The notes beneath the pieces are model-generated. The model searched no databases, had not been told where the DNA came from, and was given only the letters and a program-made list of their open reading frames with translations. This document shows, piece by piece, positions 16,152 through 24,157 of a stretch of 33,863 bases of DNA. Position 1 is the stretch's first letter. Each line of letters starts with the position of its first letter. The translations under genes and the position numbers were made by a program. The stretch is from Microvirga splendida (GTDB lineage Bacteria; Pseudomonadota; Alphaproteobacteria; Rhizobiales; Beijerinckiaceae), in the NCBI RefSeq assembly GCF_016427565.1, contig NZ_JAELXT010000040.1, positions 1 through 33,863 on the forward strand, read 5' to 3'.

Positions 16152-17384
16152 GTGTCGAATCCGGTGAGTGAGTCCCTGGCGAGCGATCCCGCCATGCCGA
16201 AGCCGAGCCCGAGGGTGGTCATCTCCGCCCTCGGCATCACCCAGATCCTCGCCTGGGGATCGTCCTTCTACCTGCCGGCCGTGCTCGCGCAGCCGATCGC
16301 CGCCGACACCGGATGGTCGCTCGGTTGGGTCGTGGGCGGGCTCTCCGTCGGCCTCCTCGCGGCCGGGCTGGTCGCGCCGCGGGTCGGCCGCACCATCGAT
16401 GCGAAAGGGGGCCGCCCGGTCCTCGTCGCCAGCTCGGTCCTGCTCGCCGCCGGGCTCGCGACCCTCGCGCTCGCCCACAGCCTTCCCGTTTACCTGATGG
16501 CTTGGCTCGTGATGGGCGTCGGCATGGGGTCTGGTCTCTACGACGCGGGCTTCGCGACGCTGGGCCGCCTGTACGGTAGGGATGCCCGGCGTGCGATCAC
16601 CACCCTAACCCTGTGGGGTGGTTTCGCGAGCACCGTCTGCTGGCCCCTCAGTGCTTGGTTCGTCGAGCACTTCGGCTGGCGCGGTGCCTGCGCGGCCTAC
16701 GCCGCAATTCACGTCCTCGTATGCCTTCCGCTGCACGCCTTCGCCGTGCCCGGCGTCGGCTCGGTTTCGCGCGATGGTAGGTCGGCCGGCGCGAGACCCG
16801 GGATGCCCTCACCGCCCCCTCTGATCGGGACCAGGCGGATGCGGGCATTCGCGCTGCTCGCCACGATCCTCACCCTCGGGGCGGTGACCGCCTCCATGAT
16901 CGGGGTGCATCTGCTCACCTTCCTCCAGGCACGGGGCCTCGGCTTCGCGGCGGCCGTTGGCCTCGGGGCGCTCGTCGGACCGTCGCAGGTCGGCGCCCGC
17001 GTCATCGAGATGGCCTTCGGCCGCCACTATCATCCGATCTGGACCATGGCGGCCTCCGTCACCTTGGTCGCGAGCGGGGTCATCCTGCTGCTCCTAGGAT
17101 TCCCGATCCTGGCGCTTGCCCTGGCGCTGTACGGTGCGGGAAACGGCATCGGCTCGATCGCCAAGGGCACCCTCCCCCTCGCCTTGTTCGGTCCCGACGG
17201 CTACGCCTCGCTCCTGGGGCGGCTGGCGATGCCCAGCCTGCTCGCCCAGGCATTGTCCCCGTCACTCGGTGCGATCCTGATCGAACGGGGCGGCACGGAT
17301 GCCGCGCTTGGCGTTCTCTCCGGTTTGGCCTGCCTGAACCTCGGGCTCGTCGGGCTGCTGTGGGTGACTGCCCGCAGGAGGTGA
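16152..17384 (+). CDS. MFS transporter of the arsenic island
   Basis: 410 residues, 12 membrane segments expected. The start is GTG 16152, nine bases after the flavoprotein stop; ATG 16194 is an alternative. Major-facilitator features include the loop 2-3 motif APRVGRTIDAKGGRPVL and the helix 5 block LWGGFASTVCWPLSAWFVEH. Central loop residues 200-225 are basic and proline-rich. Arsenic islands often carry an MFS exporter (ArsJ, ArsK, ArsP-like partners), and here the acr3 pump is broken, so this protein may carry the efflux function. The substrate cannot be deduced. It is co-directional with arsR, the DUF1127 gene and the flavoprotein gene. Confidence 0.85.
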   Translation: MSNPVSESLASDPAMPKPSPRVVISALGITQILAWGSSFYLPAVLAQPIAADTGWSLGWVVGGLSVGLLAAGLVAPRVGRTIDAKGGRPVLVASSVLLAAGLATLALAHSLPVYLMAWLVMGVGMGSGLYDAGFATLGRLYGRDARRAITTLTLWGGFASTVCWPLSAWFVEHFGWRGACAAYAAIHVLVCLPLHAFAVPGVGSVSRDGRSAGARPGMPSPPPLIGTRRMRAFALLATILTLGAVTASMIGVHLLTFLQARGLGFAAAVGLGALVGPSQVGARVIEMAFGRHYHPIWTMAASVTLVASGVILLLLGFPILALALALYGAGNGIGSIAKGTLPLALFGPDGYASLLGRLAMPSLLAQALSPSLGAILIERGGTDAALGVLSGLACLNLGLVGLLWVTARRR

Positions 17385-17400
17385 TCCACGGGCACGGCCA

Positions 17401-17414
17401 ATCCCCATTGGGGA
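17401..17414. terminator. Short hairpin between convergent MFS and nitroreductase genes
   Basis: ATCCCC-ATT-GGGGAT forms a 6-base stem (its last base is shared with the nitroreductase stop region) between two convergent genes only 30 bases apart. There is no T run, so it is a weak terminator candidate for both strands. Confidence 0.3.
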
Positions 17415-18050
17415 TCAGCCGGCTTCCCCCGCGTCGGGCTGCCAGGTCCGCAGGAGTTCCGGGTCAGGCTCCGGCGGTGGCCCCTTGACCTTCGCGGGCA
17501 TCCCGATCCCGACGAAGCACAGAAGCCCCTCGTTGTTGGCAAGGCGGAAGGCGCGGTGCATCGCCTTCGTCGCGACCTTGCGGCCGCTCACGGCCATCGC
17601 GCCGTAGCCCAGGAGGTCGGCGGCCAGAACCACATAGCCCAGGGCGGCGCCCGCGGACGCGCGCTGCTCGATCTCGGGAACCTCCATGTTCTCCTGCACG
17701 CGGGAGATCACCGCCAGAAGCATCGGCGCATGGGAGGCCTTCTCGCGGGCGCGCTCGAGCTTCTCGCCCGCGATGTCGGGATCGAGTTCCCGCTCGGCGG
17801 CCTCGAACGCGTCCGCCAGGGCATCGCGTCGGTCGGGCGGGATGACGATGAAGCGGAATGGCTTGAGGCCCATGTGATCCGGCGCCCGGCAGGCGGCCTG
17901 CACGATCATGCGGATCTCGTCCTCGGACGGACCAGGGGCCGCCAGATGCCGAGGTGGCGTCGATCGTCTTGTGCAGATGCGATGCAGCAACTTCAGTCCG
18001 TCCGCCTTCGCGTCAGGGAATTCCGACGGGGCCGATCCGGTGTTTGCCAT
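17415..18050 (-). CDS. Nitroreductase-family FMN oxidoreductase (YdjA-like)
   Basis: 211 residues; ATG 18050 has CAGGAG upstream. The FMN-phosphate motif RRSTPPR is near residue 29 (usually RRSxR), APDHMGLKPFRFIV is near 62, and GAALGYVVLAADLLGYGAM and LCFVGIGMP form the C-terminal FMN-binding part. The length matches single-domain nitroreductases such as YdjA. It reduces nitroaromatics or quinones with NAD(P)H; the native substrate is unknown. It converges on the MFS gene and is probably the right border of the arsenic-type island. Confidence 0.85.
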   Translation of the reverse strand: MANTGSAPSEFPDAKADGLKLLHRICTRRSTPPRHLAAPGPSEDEIRMIVQAACRAPDHMGLKPFRFIVIPPDRRDALADAFEAAERELDPDIAGEKLERAREKASHAPMLLAVISRVQENMEVPEIEQRASAGAALGYVVLAADLLGYGAMAVSGRKVATKAMHRAFRLANNEGLLCFVGIGMPAKVKGPPPEPDPELLRTWQPDAGEAG

Positions 18051-18243
18051 GGTGCATGATCTCCTGCGTCACGTGGGAGCCGGCAACCGACGCGTCCCGG
18101 CGCCCCCGATGGATGGAGGCCCAGGATGCCACATCTCCTGCCGACGTTCGAACGCTCCGGAATGGGGTCGTCTCGGAGCTGCCACCGGATTATGATCGCC
18201 CCGACATGTCGCCGTGCGCCAATCAACCGGGAGGAGCCCGACG

Positions 18244-18375
18244 ATGTCCCGCCGCAAGCGCCAAAGACGCCTGGAAGAGCACTACAAGGCACAGCTCGCC
18301 CCATGGGTGGCGGGCACCCTGGGAGCCTGTGTCCTGCTGATGCTCGCGATCTACGTCGCCAGGATGCCTCTTTGA
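18244..18375 (+). CDS. Tiny membrane protein, 43 residues
   Basis: ATG 18244 follows GGGAGGAG with an eight-base gap. The product has a very basic head (MSRRKRQRRLEEHYKAQ) and one membrane helix (VAGTLGACVLLMLAIYVA), so it is likely a single-pass inner-membrane protein with the head in the cytoplasm. No family recognised. It is divergent from the nitroreductase gene. Confidence 0.5.
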   Translation: MSRRKRQRRLEEHYKAQLAPWVAGTLGACVLLMLAIYVARMPL

Positions 18376-18424
18376 ATTCGGACGGCATCGACCATCGGGC
18401 CGGAAGGGATCAAGGATCCGCTGC

Positions 18425-18541
18425 TCAGCCCCGGGTCATGCTCATGTGCCGCCCCACCGCCGGACGGGTGTGGCGACGGTCGATGATGAAGTCGTGTCCC
18501 TTGGGCTTGCGGCTGATCGCCTCCTCGATCGCCTGCACCAG
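18425..18541 (-). pseudogene. C-terminal fragment of an unrecognised gene cut by an IS256 remnant
   Basis: On the minus strand a frame reads LVQAIEEAISRKPKGHDFII, then DRRHTRPAVGRHMSMTRG and TGA at 18425. It looks like a coding tail (ordered codons, basic residues) but has no start: upstream it meets the IS256-family fragment at about 18542. I do not recognise the family. Confidence 0.35.
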
Positions 18542-18543
18542 CA

Positions 18544-18822
18544 AACCTCAAGCGGCTCAACGGTGAAATCAAGCGCCGGACGGATGTGGTGGGCATCTTC
18601 CCGAACGAGGCGGCGATCCGGCGGCTGGTCGGCGCGATCCTGCTGGAGCAGAACGATGAGTGGGCGGTGCAGCGCGCTCGCTATCTGACACTGGAAACCA
18701 TGGCGCCGATGAGCGATGATCTCTTGGTCAGCTTGCCTGCCGTGGCAATCTGATCATCCCGGCTCTGGCCGGTGATCGTGGTGATCCGCCGTCAGTTACA
18801 CCACGCCGAGGGACACGATCCG
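18544..18822 (+). mobile_element. IS256-family element remnant (transposase C-terminus and right end)
   Basis: The frame 18544-18753 reads LKRLNGEIKRRTDVVGIFPN, EAAIRRLVGAILLEQNDEW and RYLTLETMAPMSDD, the last 69 residues of an IS256-type transposase with the conserved GIFPNE and LLEQNDEW blocks. It begins abruptly, with no start. Downstream, TTACACCACGCCGAGGGACA at about 18795-18815 resembles the right terminal inverted repeat of this family. The left end and the catalytic domain are gone. It abuts the 3' end of the RpiR gene. Confidence 0.7.
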
Positions 18823-18835
18823 ATCTAAACGATGC

Positions 18836-19798
18836 TCAAAACTCGCTGGCCTCGTCTTTGCCGCTGTGAAGGACCTGATTCCAGCCCCAGTGCAGGAGCG
18901 ACGGATCATCGCTGTCGACGCCGCGGGTCAGTAAAATATCGTGAATTTCCCTGAGACTATTGATCATAGTTGGGCCGCGCTTGAGGCCGATGATCACCAT
19001 CAGAATTTCAATCATGAGCAGTTGGACCACATAGGCGTCTGTGCCCACCCGCATCGTCGCATCATGAGGGACGTCGATGCTCAGCACGATGTCCGCTATC
19101 GCGGCGAGAGGTGTGTTCGTCTGCGTCAGAGCGATCACTGTGGCGCCATGCTCCTTGCCGACGGCCACGGCCTCCACAAGAGTGGGCATGCGGCCGACAT
19201 AGGAGATGGCAAACAGCACGTCCTCTTCGGTCTGCGTAGCCGCCGCGACGAGTTGGAGGTGAGCGTCGGAGAATGCGTTCGTGGTAATGCCGAGCCGGAA
19301 CAGGCGGGCCTGCATGTCCATGGCGAGAAAGTTAGAGGTTGCCCCGGTTCCAAAGCAGTCGACACGCCGCGCACGGTGCATGATCTCAGCGGCCTGTTCT
19401 ATATCTGCAGGTATCAGCTGATGCTGCCAATCCGACAGAACCGATGTAATGCTGCCAACGATGTTGCGAACGACCTCGGCGGTGCTGTCGCCCGGCGTCA
19501 CGCTGCGGTGCAGATAAGGTGCGCCGACAGCGAGAGCAGCAGCGAGCCTGAGTTTTAGGTCGCGCAGGCCGTCGCACCCGACCGTGCGGGCAAAGCGGAC
19601 GATGGTCGGGGCGCTAACACCCGCCCTCAAGGCGAGATCCTCGACATTGGCCTGCATGGCCCAATGCGGGTTTTCGAGAATCATTGCGGCAATGCGCTGC
19701 TGTCCCGCCGACATGGACGCGAGGCCGGCGCTGATCGATCGCAGAATATCCGAACCGGGATCCGGTGAGAGGTTCGGTAGGGGAGCTTTCTTGATCAT
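18836..19798 (-). CDS. MurR/RpiR-family regulator with SIS domain
   Basis: 320 residues. The N-terminal HTH_6 covers about residues 18-95 (LASMSAGQQRIAAMIL, DLALRAGVSAPTIVRFAR, LRDLKLRLAAALA). A SIS sugar-phosphate-binding domain is at about 140-280 (VDCFGTGATSNFLAMDMQAR, VLFAISYVGRMPTLVEAV, ATVIALTQTNTPLAAIAD). RpiR proteins sense phosphosugars or amino-sugar derivatives. Its ATG overlaps the stop of the ABC ATPase gene (ATGA), so it is the last, translationally coupled gene of the importer operon. This hints at autoregulation, and at a sugar or muropeptide rather than a simple peptide ligand. Confidence 0.88.
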   Translation of the reverse strand: MIKKAPLPNLSPDPGSDILRSISAGLASMSAGQQRIAAMILENPHWAMQANVEDLALRAGVSAPTIVRFARTVGCDGLRDLKLRLAAALAVGAPYLHRSVTPGDSTAEVVRNIVGSITSVLSDWQHQLIPADIEQAAEIMHRARRVDCFGTGATSNFLAMDMQARLFRLGITTNAFSDAHLQLVAAATQTEEDVLFAISYVGRMPTLVEAVAVGKEHGATVIALTQTNTPLAAIADIVLSIDVPHDATMRVGTDAYVVQLLMIEILMVIIGLKRGPTMINSLREIHDILLTRGVDSDDPSLLHWGWNQVLHSGKDEASEF

Positions 19799-20772
19799 GC
19801 TGCCGCAGGTTCTTCGTCGTATGCCAAGTCATAGTGACAGGCGAACCTATGCCCTCCACCGGCAGAGCGCAACTTCGGAACGTTGCGGGAGCATTCCTCC
19901 GTTGCCGCCGGGCACCGGGTGCGGAACACGCAGCCGGAAGGAGGCGCCATGGGAGACGGGATGTCGCCCGTGAGCATTCGGCGGATTTTTGGTGCGTCCG
20001 GGTCAGCCTTCGGGGAGGCTGCAAGCAGGGCTCGCGTGTAAGGATGGCGCGGCCTCTTCGAAACATCCTCCGACGAGCCAATCTCCATAACGCGGCCGAG
20101 ATAGAGCACTGCGATGCGGTCGCACATCAGCTCGACCACATCAAGGTCGTGGGATATGAAGAGCATCGCAAGTCCGAAGCGCTGGCGCAGGTCCTGTAAG
20201 AGGTTGATTACCTGCGCCTGGACGGAGACGTCCAGCGCCGAGACCGGCTCGTCTGCGACGATCAGCTTCGGTTCGACCGCAAGAGCACGGGCTATTCCGA
20301 TGCGCTGGCGCTGTCCGCCGGAGAACTCGTGCGGAAAGCGGGACATGTGGGCGGCCTGCAGTCCGACAGTTTCCAGGAGTTCTCCAATCCTCTGGACGCG
20401 GCGGGTCCCACTTGCGAGCCGGTGGGCATCGAGTGCCTCCCCAACAATCTCGCGCACCCGCAACCGGGGGTTCAGGCTTGCATAAGGATCCTGAAAGATC
20501 ATCTGCGCGTTACGGCGAAGGAGTTTCAGGTGCCGCTCAGGAAATTTTGTGACGTCCTGACCTTCGAAGCGGATGGCACCCGCGGTCGAATCGATCAGTC
20601 GCAGAACGAGTCTGCCGATCGTGCTTTTTCCCGAACCGGATTCTCCGACCAAGCCCAGGACCTCACCTGGCGTAATGTCAAAGCTCACATCTTCGACGGC
20701 GCGAACGAGGTGCGGTGCCCGTCCAAAATACTTCGTCAGCCCTTCGACTGCCAAGAGCGGAGCAGCATTCAT
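19795..20772 (-). CDS. Oligopeptide/nickel-type ABC transporter ATPase (DppF-like)
   Basis: 325 residues from ATG 20772, which overlaps the upstream ATPase stop (ATGA). Walker A GLVGESGSGKSTIGR, signature SGGQRQRIGIARAL and Walker B LIVADEPVSALDV are all present, as are the H-loop in MLFISHDLDVV and the C-terminal oligo_HPY segment with CVFRTRCPAATEECSR (the Fe-S cysteine motif of Dpp/Opp ATPases). It pairs with the DppD-like ATPase to energise the DppBC permease. The ATPase itself looks intact although the binding protein of the system is broken. Confidence 0.92.
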   Translation of the reverse strand: MNAAPLLAVEGLTKYFGRAPHLVRAVEDVSFDITPGEVLGLVGESGSGKSTIGRLVLRLIDSTAGAIRFEGQDVTKFPERHLKLLRRNAQMIFQDPYASLNPRLRVREIVGEALDAHRLASGTRRVQRIGELLETVGLQAAHMSRFPHEFSGGQRQRIGIARALAVEPKLIVADEPVSALDVSVQAQVINLLQDLRQRFGLAMLFISHDLDVVELMCDRIAVLYLGRVMEIGSSEDVSKRPRHPYTRALLAASPKADPDAPKIRRMLTGDIPSPMAPPSGCVFRTRCPAATEECSRNVPKLRSAGGGHRFACHYDLAYDEEPAAA

Positions 20773-21773
20773 GCGAGGATCTCCCTCCACCTCAGACAGC
20801 GGACGCTGCGTTCAGTTTCGTCATCCAGTGTGACTGCGCCCGTACGGCAGATATCCGCAGCCAGCGTGCAGCGCGGAGCAAAGCTGCACCCTTCCTTGCC
20901 GAACTCGACGGAACCGGGAATGGACTGTACAACCCTGCGACCATCCTCCCGATGCCGAGCGCGAGCCGGCAGGCAGTTCAGCAGAGCACTTGTGTATGGA
21001 TGCCGCGGCGCCCGGAAGATTTCCCTGACGGAACCGGTTTCCACCACTTGACCCGCATACATCACAGTTACCCGGTCGGCAATCTCCGCAACGACGCCGA
21101 GGTTATGTGTGATGAACAGAACTCCCATGCCGAGGTCCCGCTGCAGGCGCCCGATCAATGCCAGGATCTGAGCCTGGATCGTCACGTCGAGCGCCGTGGT
21201 CGGTTCGTCGGCAATCAGCAGGGAAGGATTGCAGGACATCGCCAATGCAATCATCACTCGCTGCCGCATGCCGCCCGACATCTGGTGCGGATACTCGTGA
21301 ATACGATGTCGTGCGTTTGGTATTTCCACCAGGCCGAGCATCTCTTCCGCCCGGCGCAGCGCAGCCCCATGGCCGAGTCCCATATGCAGGCGTACAGACT
21401 CGGCGATCTGTTCACCGACGGTCATAACCGGGTTCAGGCTGGTCATGGGCTCCTGGAAGATCATCGCGATTTCGGAGCCCCGCAGCTTGCGCAGTTCCGG
21501 CAGAGGCAGGGTTACGAGATCGGTTATTTCTCCCGACCTCCTGTGGAACAGGATCTGCCCTCCCGAAACCCGTCCGGCGGGGCGCGGCAGCAGCCCCATC
21601 GTGGCGAGGCTTGTCACGGATTTCCCGGAACCCGACTCGCCCACGAGAGCCACAGTCTCACCGGCGCCGACGGAGAGTGTGACACCTCTTACCGGAGTTA
21701 CTTCGCCGTCCTCGGTTCGAAAGCGGACTTCGAGGTCTTTGATCGCGAGAAGGTGCTGGTTGCCCATCATCAC
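20769..21773 (-). CDS. Oligopeptide/nickel-type ABC transporter ATPase (DppD-like)
   Basis: 334 residues; ATG 21773 overlaps the dppC-like stop, with two further Met codons directly after it. Walker A is LVGESGSGKSVTSLA, the signature MSGGMRQRVMIALAM and Walker B LLIADEPTTALDV, with the H-loop in VLFITHNLGVVAE. The C-terminal oligo_HPY region contains CSFAPRCTLAADICR. Complete, cytoplasmic, and normal length for DppD/OppD. Confidence 0.92.
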   Translation of the reverse strand: MMMGNQHLLAIKDLEVRFRTEDGEVTPVRGVTLSVGAGETVALVGESGSGKSVTSLATMGLLPRPAGRVSGGQILFHRRSGEITDLVTLPLPELRKLRGSEIAMIFQEPMTSLNPVMTVGEQIAESVRLHMGLGHGAALRRAEEMLGLVEIPNARHRIHEYPHQMSGGMRQRVMIALAMSCNPSLLIADEPTTALDVTIQAQILALIGRLQRDLGMGVLFITHNLGVVAEIADRVTVMYAGQVVETGSVREIFRAPRHPYTSALLNCLPARARHREDGRRVVQSIPGSVEFGKEGCSFAPRCTLAADICRTGAVTLDDETERSVRCLRWREILA

Positions 21774-22618
21774 AGCGTCTTCCGCAGTTTGGGGTCGAGC
21801 ATGTCTCGCAAGCCGTCGCCGACGACCTGCAGCGAAAGAGCCGCGAGAACTATGGCGAGGCCGGGGAAGAGCACCACCCAGAAGGAACTGTCGGCATATT
21901 GCTGGCCGGACGCGATCATGGTTCCCCAGGTCGGCACCTCCGGCGGAACCCCGGCCCCAAGAAAGGACAGCCCAGCCTCGGCCAAGACCGCGTAAGCGAA
22001 AATGAATGTTGCCTGGACAAGCACCGGCGAAGCGACATTCAAGAGGATGTGCACGGACAGAATCCGGCGCGTCGAAACCCCCAACGCACGGGCCGCCTCG
22101 ACGAACGGCAACTCGCGAACAACGAGGGTGGAGGCGCGGACTACCCTAATCACCCGCGGCGTATAGACGATCGAGAGTGCCAGCACGACGTTGAAGGCGG
22201 AAGCACCGAGGACAGCCACCAGGAAAATAGCCAGCAGGATATCGGGGAGCGCCATCATGGCATCCACGAACCGCATGATGAGGCCATCGAGCGACCTGAA
22301 GTAGCCGGCCAGTAAGCCGAACAGAGTTCCAACGGTCATCGATACGAGCACAACGGCGAAGCCGATGCCGAGCGACGCGCGGGCCCCGTAGATGATGCGC
22401 GAGAGAATGTCTCGTCCGAACTCGTCAGTTCCAAGCCAGTTAAGCTCGCTCGGAGGCTTGAGGCGGCGGATAATCTTGATGGAGGTTGGCTCGTAGGGAG
22501 AGACCCACGGTGCAAGCAGCGCCATCAGCACGATGACGAAGAGGACTATGAAAGCCGCTAACACGAGTTTCCTTCGAAACATGCGTCGGAAGAACAGGAT
22601 GGCAGGTGACTGGACCAT
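21770..22618 (-). CDS. Peptide/nickel-type ABC permease (DppC-like)
   Basis: 282 residues with an N-terminal helix (KLVLAAFIVLFVIVLMALLA), the OppC N-terminal extension NWLGTDEFGRDILSRIIYGA and a five-helix BPD_transp_1 core. The EAA loop VEAARALGVSTRRI contacts the ATPases. It ends LRDMLDPKLR, the usual DppC ending. It starts two bases after the dppB-like stop and overlaps the DppD-like start. Confidence 0.92.
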   Translation of the reverse strand: MVQSPAILFFRRMFRRKLVLAAFIVLFVIVLMALLAPWVSPYEPTSIKIIRRLKPPSELNWLGTDEFGRDILSRIIYGARASLGIGFAVVLVSMTVGTLFGLLAGYFRSLDGLIMRFVDAMMALPDILLAIFLVAVLGASAFNVVLALSIVYTPRVIRVVRASTLVVRELPFVEAARALGVSTRRILSVHILLNVASPVLVQATFIFAYAVLAEAGLSFLGAGVPPEVPTWGTMIASGQQYADSSFWVVLFPGLAIVLAALSLQVVGDGLRDMLDPKLRKTL

Positions 22619-22620
22619 GA

Positions 22621-23562
22621 TCAGTAACGGACCCGAGGATCAGCGAATGTGTAAATGATATCGGTCAGCAGGTTGATGAGCACGTAGACCGCTGCCACGA
22701 CCATGAGAGCTCCCTGGATGACCGGGTAGTCTCGTCGCAGCACGGCGGAGACCACAAGATTGCCGATGCCGGGAAGCCCAAAAACGGTCTCGGTCACGAT
22801 AGCGCCGCCGACCAGCAGGGCTGCCGTAAGGGCGACCACGGTGACGATGGGAACAAGGGCGTTGCCGAAGGCGTGCCGGAGCACCACACGGGCCTCGGAG
22901 AGGCCTTTCGAGCGCGCCGTTCTGACATAATCGTCGCTTAGCACGTCAAGTAAGCTCGCTCGCGTGAAGCGGACGATCAGGGCCGAATTGACGATCCCGA
23001 GAACGGTGGCAGGCAGGGCGAGATGCGTAAGGCGCTCGACGAATGGCGCACCCGGTTCCCCATACCCTGCCACCGGGAACCAACCCAGTCGGACGGCAAA
23101 CAGCTGGATGAAGATGAGGCCGAGCCAAAAGCTCGGAATGTTGGCTGCCAGCATTGCGAGGCCGCTGACGATCTGGTCCACGAGACGCCCGCGCCACACC
23201 GCCGATACGATGCCGGCCGGGATGCCCACCAGAGCCGCAATGGCAACGGAAAAGAGTGCCAGAAAGAAGGTAGGCTCGGCTCGTTCCGCGATCGCCTGGA
23301 TGACGGGGCGCTGGAGGAAGATCGAGTGCCCGAGGTTGCCGCTGGCGACCTCCTTGAGCCACAGCACGAATTGTATGAGGATCGGTTTGTCGAGGCCGTA
23401 GACCTGCCGCAACTGGGCGATGTCTTCAGCGGTAGCCTGATCTCCGAGCATGAGTGCCGCCGGATCTCCCGGAGCGAGCCGCGTCAGAAAGAAGACCATC
23501 GTGGCTACCAGAAACATGACGATCGTGAGGCTGACGAGGCGCTGGCCGAGCTTGAGCCACAT
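22621..23562 (-). CDS. Peptide/nickel-type ABC permease (DppB-like)
   Basis: 313 residues from ATG 23562; an in-frame GTG at 23601 is an alternative. Membrane helices start at RLVSLTIVMFLVATMVFFL, then the DppB signature LAPGDPAALMLG and YGLDKPILIQFVLWL. The EAA-type loop is VRTARSKGLSEARV near residue 215 and the last helices end TDIIYTFADPRVRY. It forms the pore with the DppC-like permease. About 155 bases separate it from the truncated binding-protein gene, and no independent start signal is evident, so the operon probably lost its promoter with the 5' part of that gene. Confidence 0.92.
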   Translation of the reverse strand: MWLKLGQRLVSLTIVMFLVATMVFFLTRLAPGDPAALMLGDQATAEDIAQLRQVYGLDKPILIQFVLWLKEVASGNLGHSIFLQRPVIQAIAERAEPTFFLALFSVAIAALVGIPAGIVSAVWRGRLVDQIVSGLAMLAANIPSFWLGLIFIQLFAVRLGWFPVAGYGEPGAPFVERLTHLALPATVLGIVNSALIVRFTRASLLDVLSDDYVRTARSKGLSEARVVLRHAFGNALVPIVTVVALTAALLVGGAIVTETVFGLPGIGNLVVSAVLRRDYPVIQGALMVVAAVYVLINLLTDIIYTFADPRVRY

Positions 23563-23717
23563 TGCTCCAGTCTCCAGAAGGAGCAGAGGCGAAAGGTTCA
23601 CCTCTGCGGGTGTTCAACAAGAACGAAGGACTCATATCCGTCTCCGGCGCCTTTGCGTCAGAAACGAGCGGGGCAGCGGCACCCGGGGCTTTCGCTCGGG
23701 GTGTCGCTGCCAGAGTG

Positions 23718-24157
23718 TTACTTGCTGAGTTCTACGTTCCAGAAAGCCGGCATCATCATGGGTGTATAGCCCTTCATCTTGCCCGAGAGGCCGCTCAGCG
23801 CGGCGAAGTTGCCGACACGGATGTATGGCACTTCGTCATAGATGACCTTCTGGACCTTGCCCCACAGAGGCCCGCGCTTCGCGGGATCGGACTCGCCGTT
23901 GAAGGCTGCCAGGGCCGCGTCCTTTGCGGGCGTCTTCCACCAGCCCGGAGCGCCGTCGCCGAGTTGTGGCGGGGAGAGCATCGGATCTGGCATGAAGGCC
24001 GAGTGGGTGATGTACACGTCCCAGAGTGCCGGATCACCGCGACGTTGGACCAGCGTGGACCAGTCAACCACGTCGAGGGCAACTTTGAACCCCGCCGCTT
24101 TCAGTTGCTCTGCCATCATGAGTGCCATGCGGTGGTGGAAATCATACTGCTTGGAAT
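23718..24157 (-). pseudogene. ABC substrate-binding protein (SBP_bac_5), C-terminal part, beheaded by an IS
   Basis: The minus-strand frame from about 24157 gives KQYDFHHRMALMMAEQLKAA, GFKVALDVVDWSTLVQRR and VYITHSAFMPDPML, ending FWNVELSK: the last 145 or so residues of a DppA-like binding protein (normally about 520). The signal peptide and lobe I are missing because the IS6-family element starts at 24158. The other flank of the IS (24989 onward) shows no N-terminal part, so the loss is a deletion, not a simple insertion. Without it the DppBCDF-like importer has no receptor of its own. Confidence 0.85.

Noticed and set aside
14427..16478. 683-codon open frame on the minus strand
   Set aside because: It lies antisense to the well-supported flavoprotein and DUF1127 genes; its composition is that of a GC-rich shadow frame.
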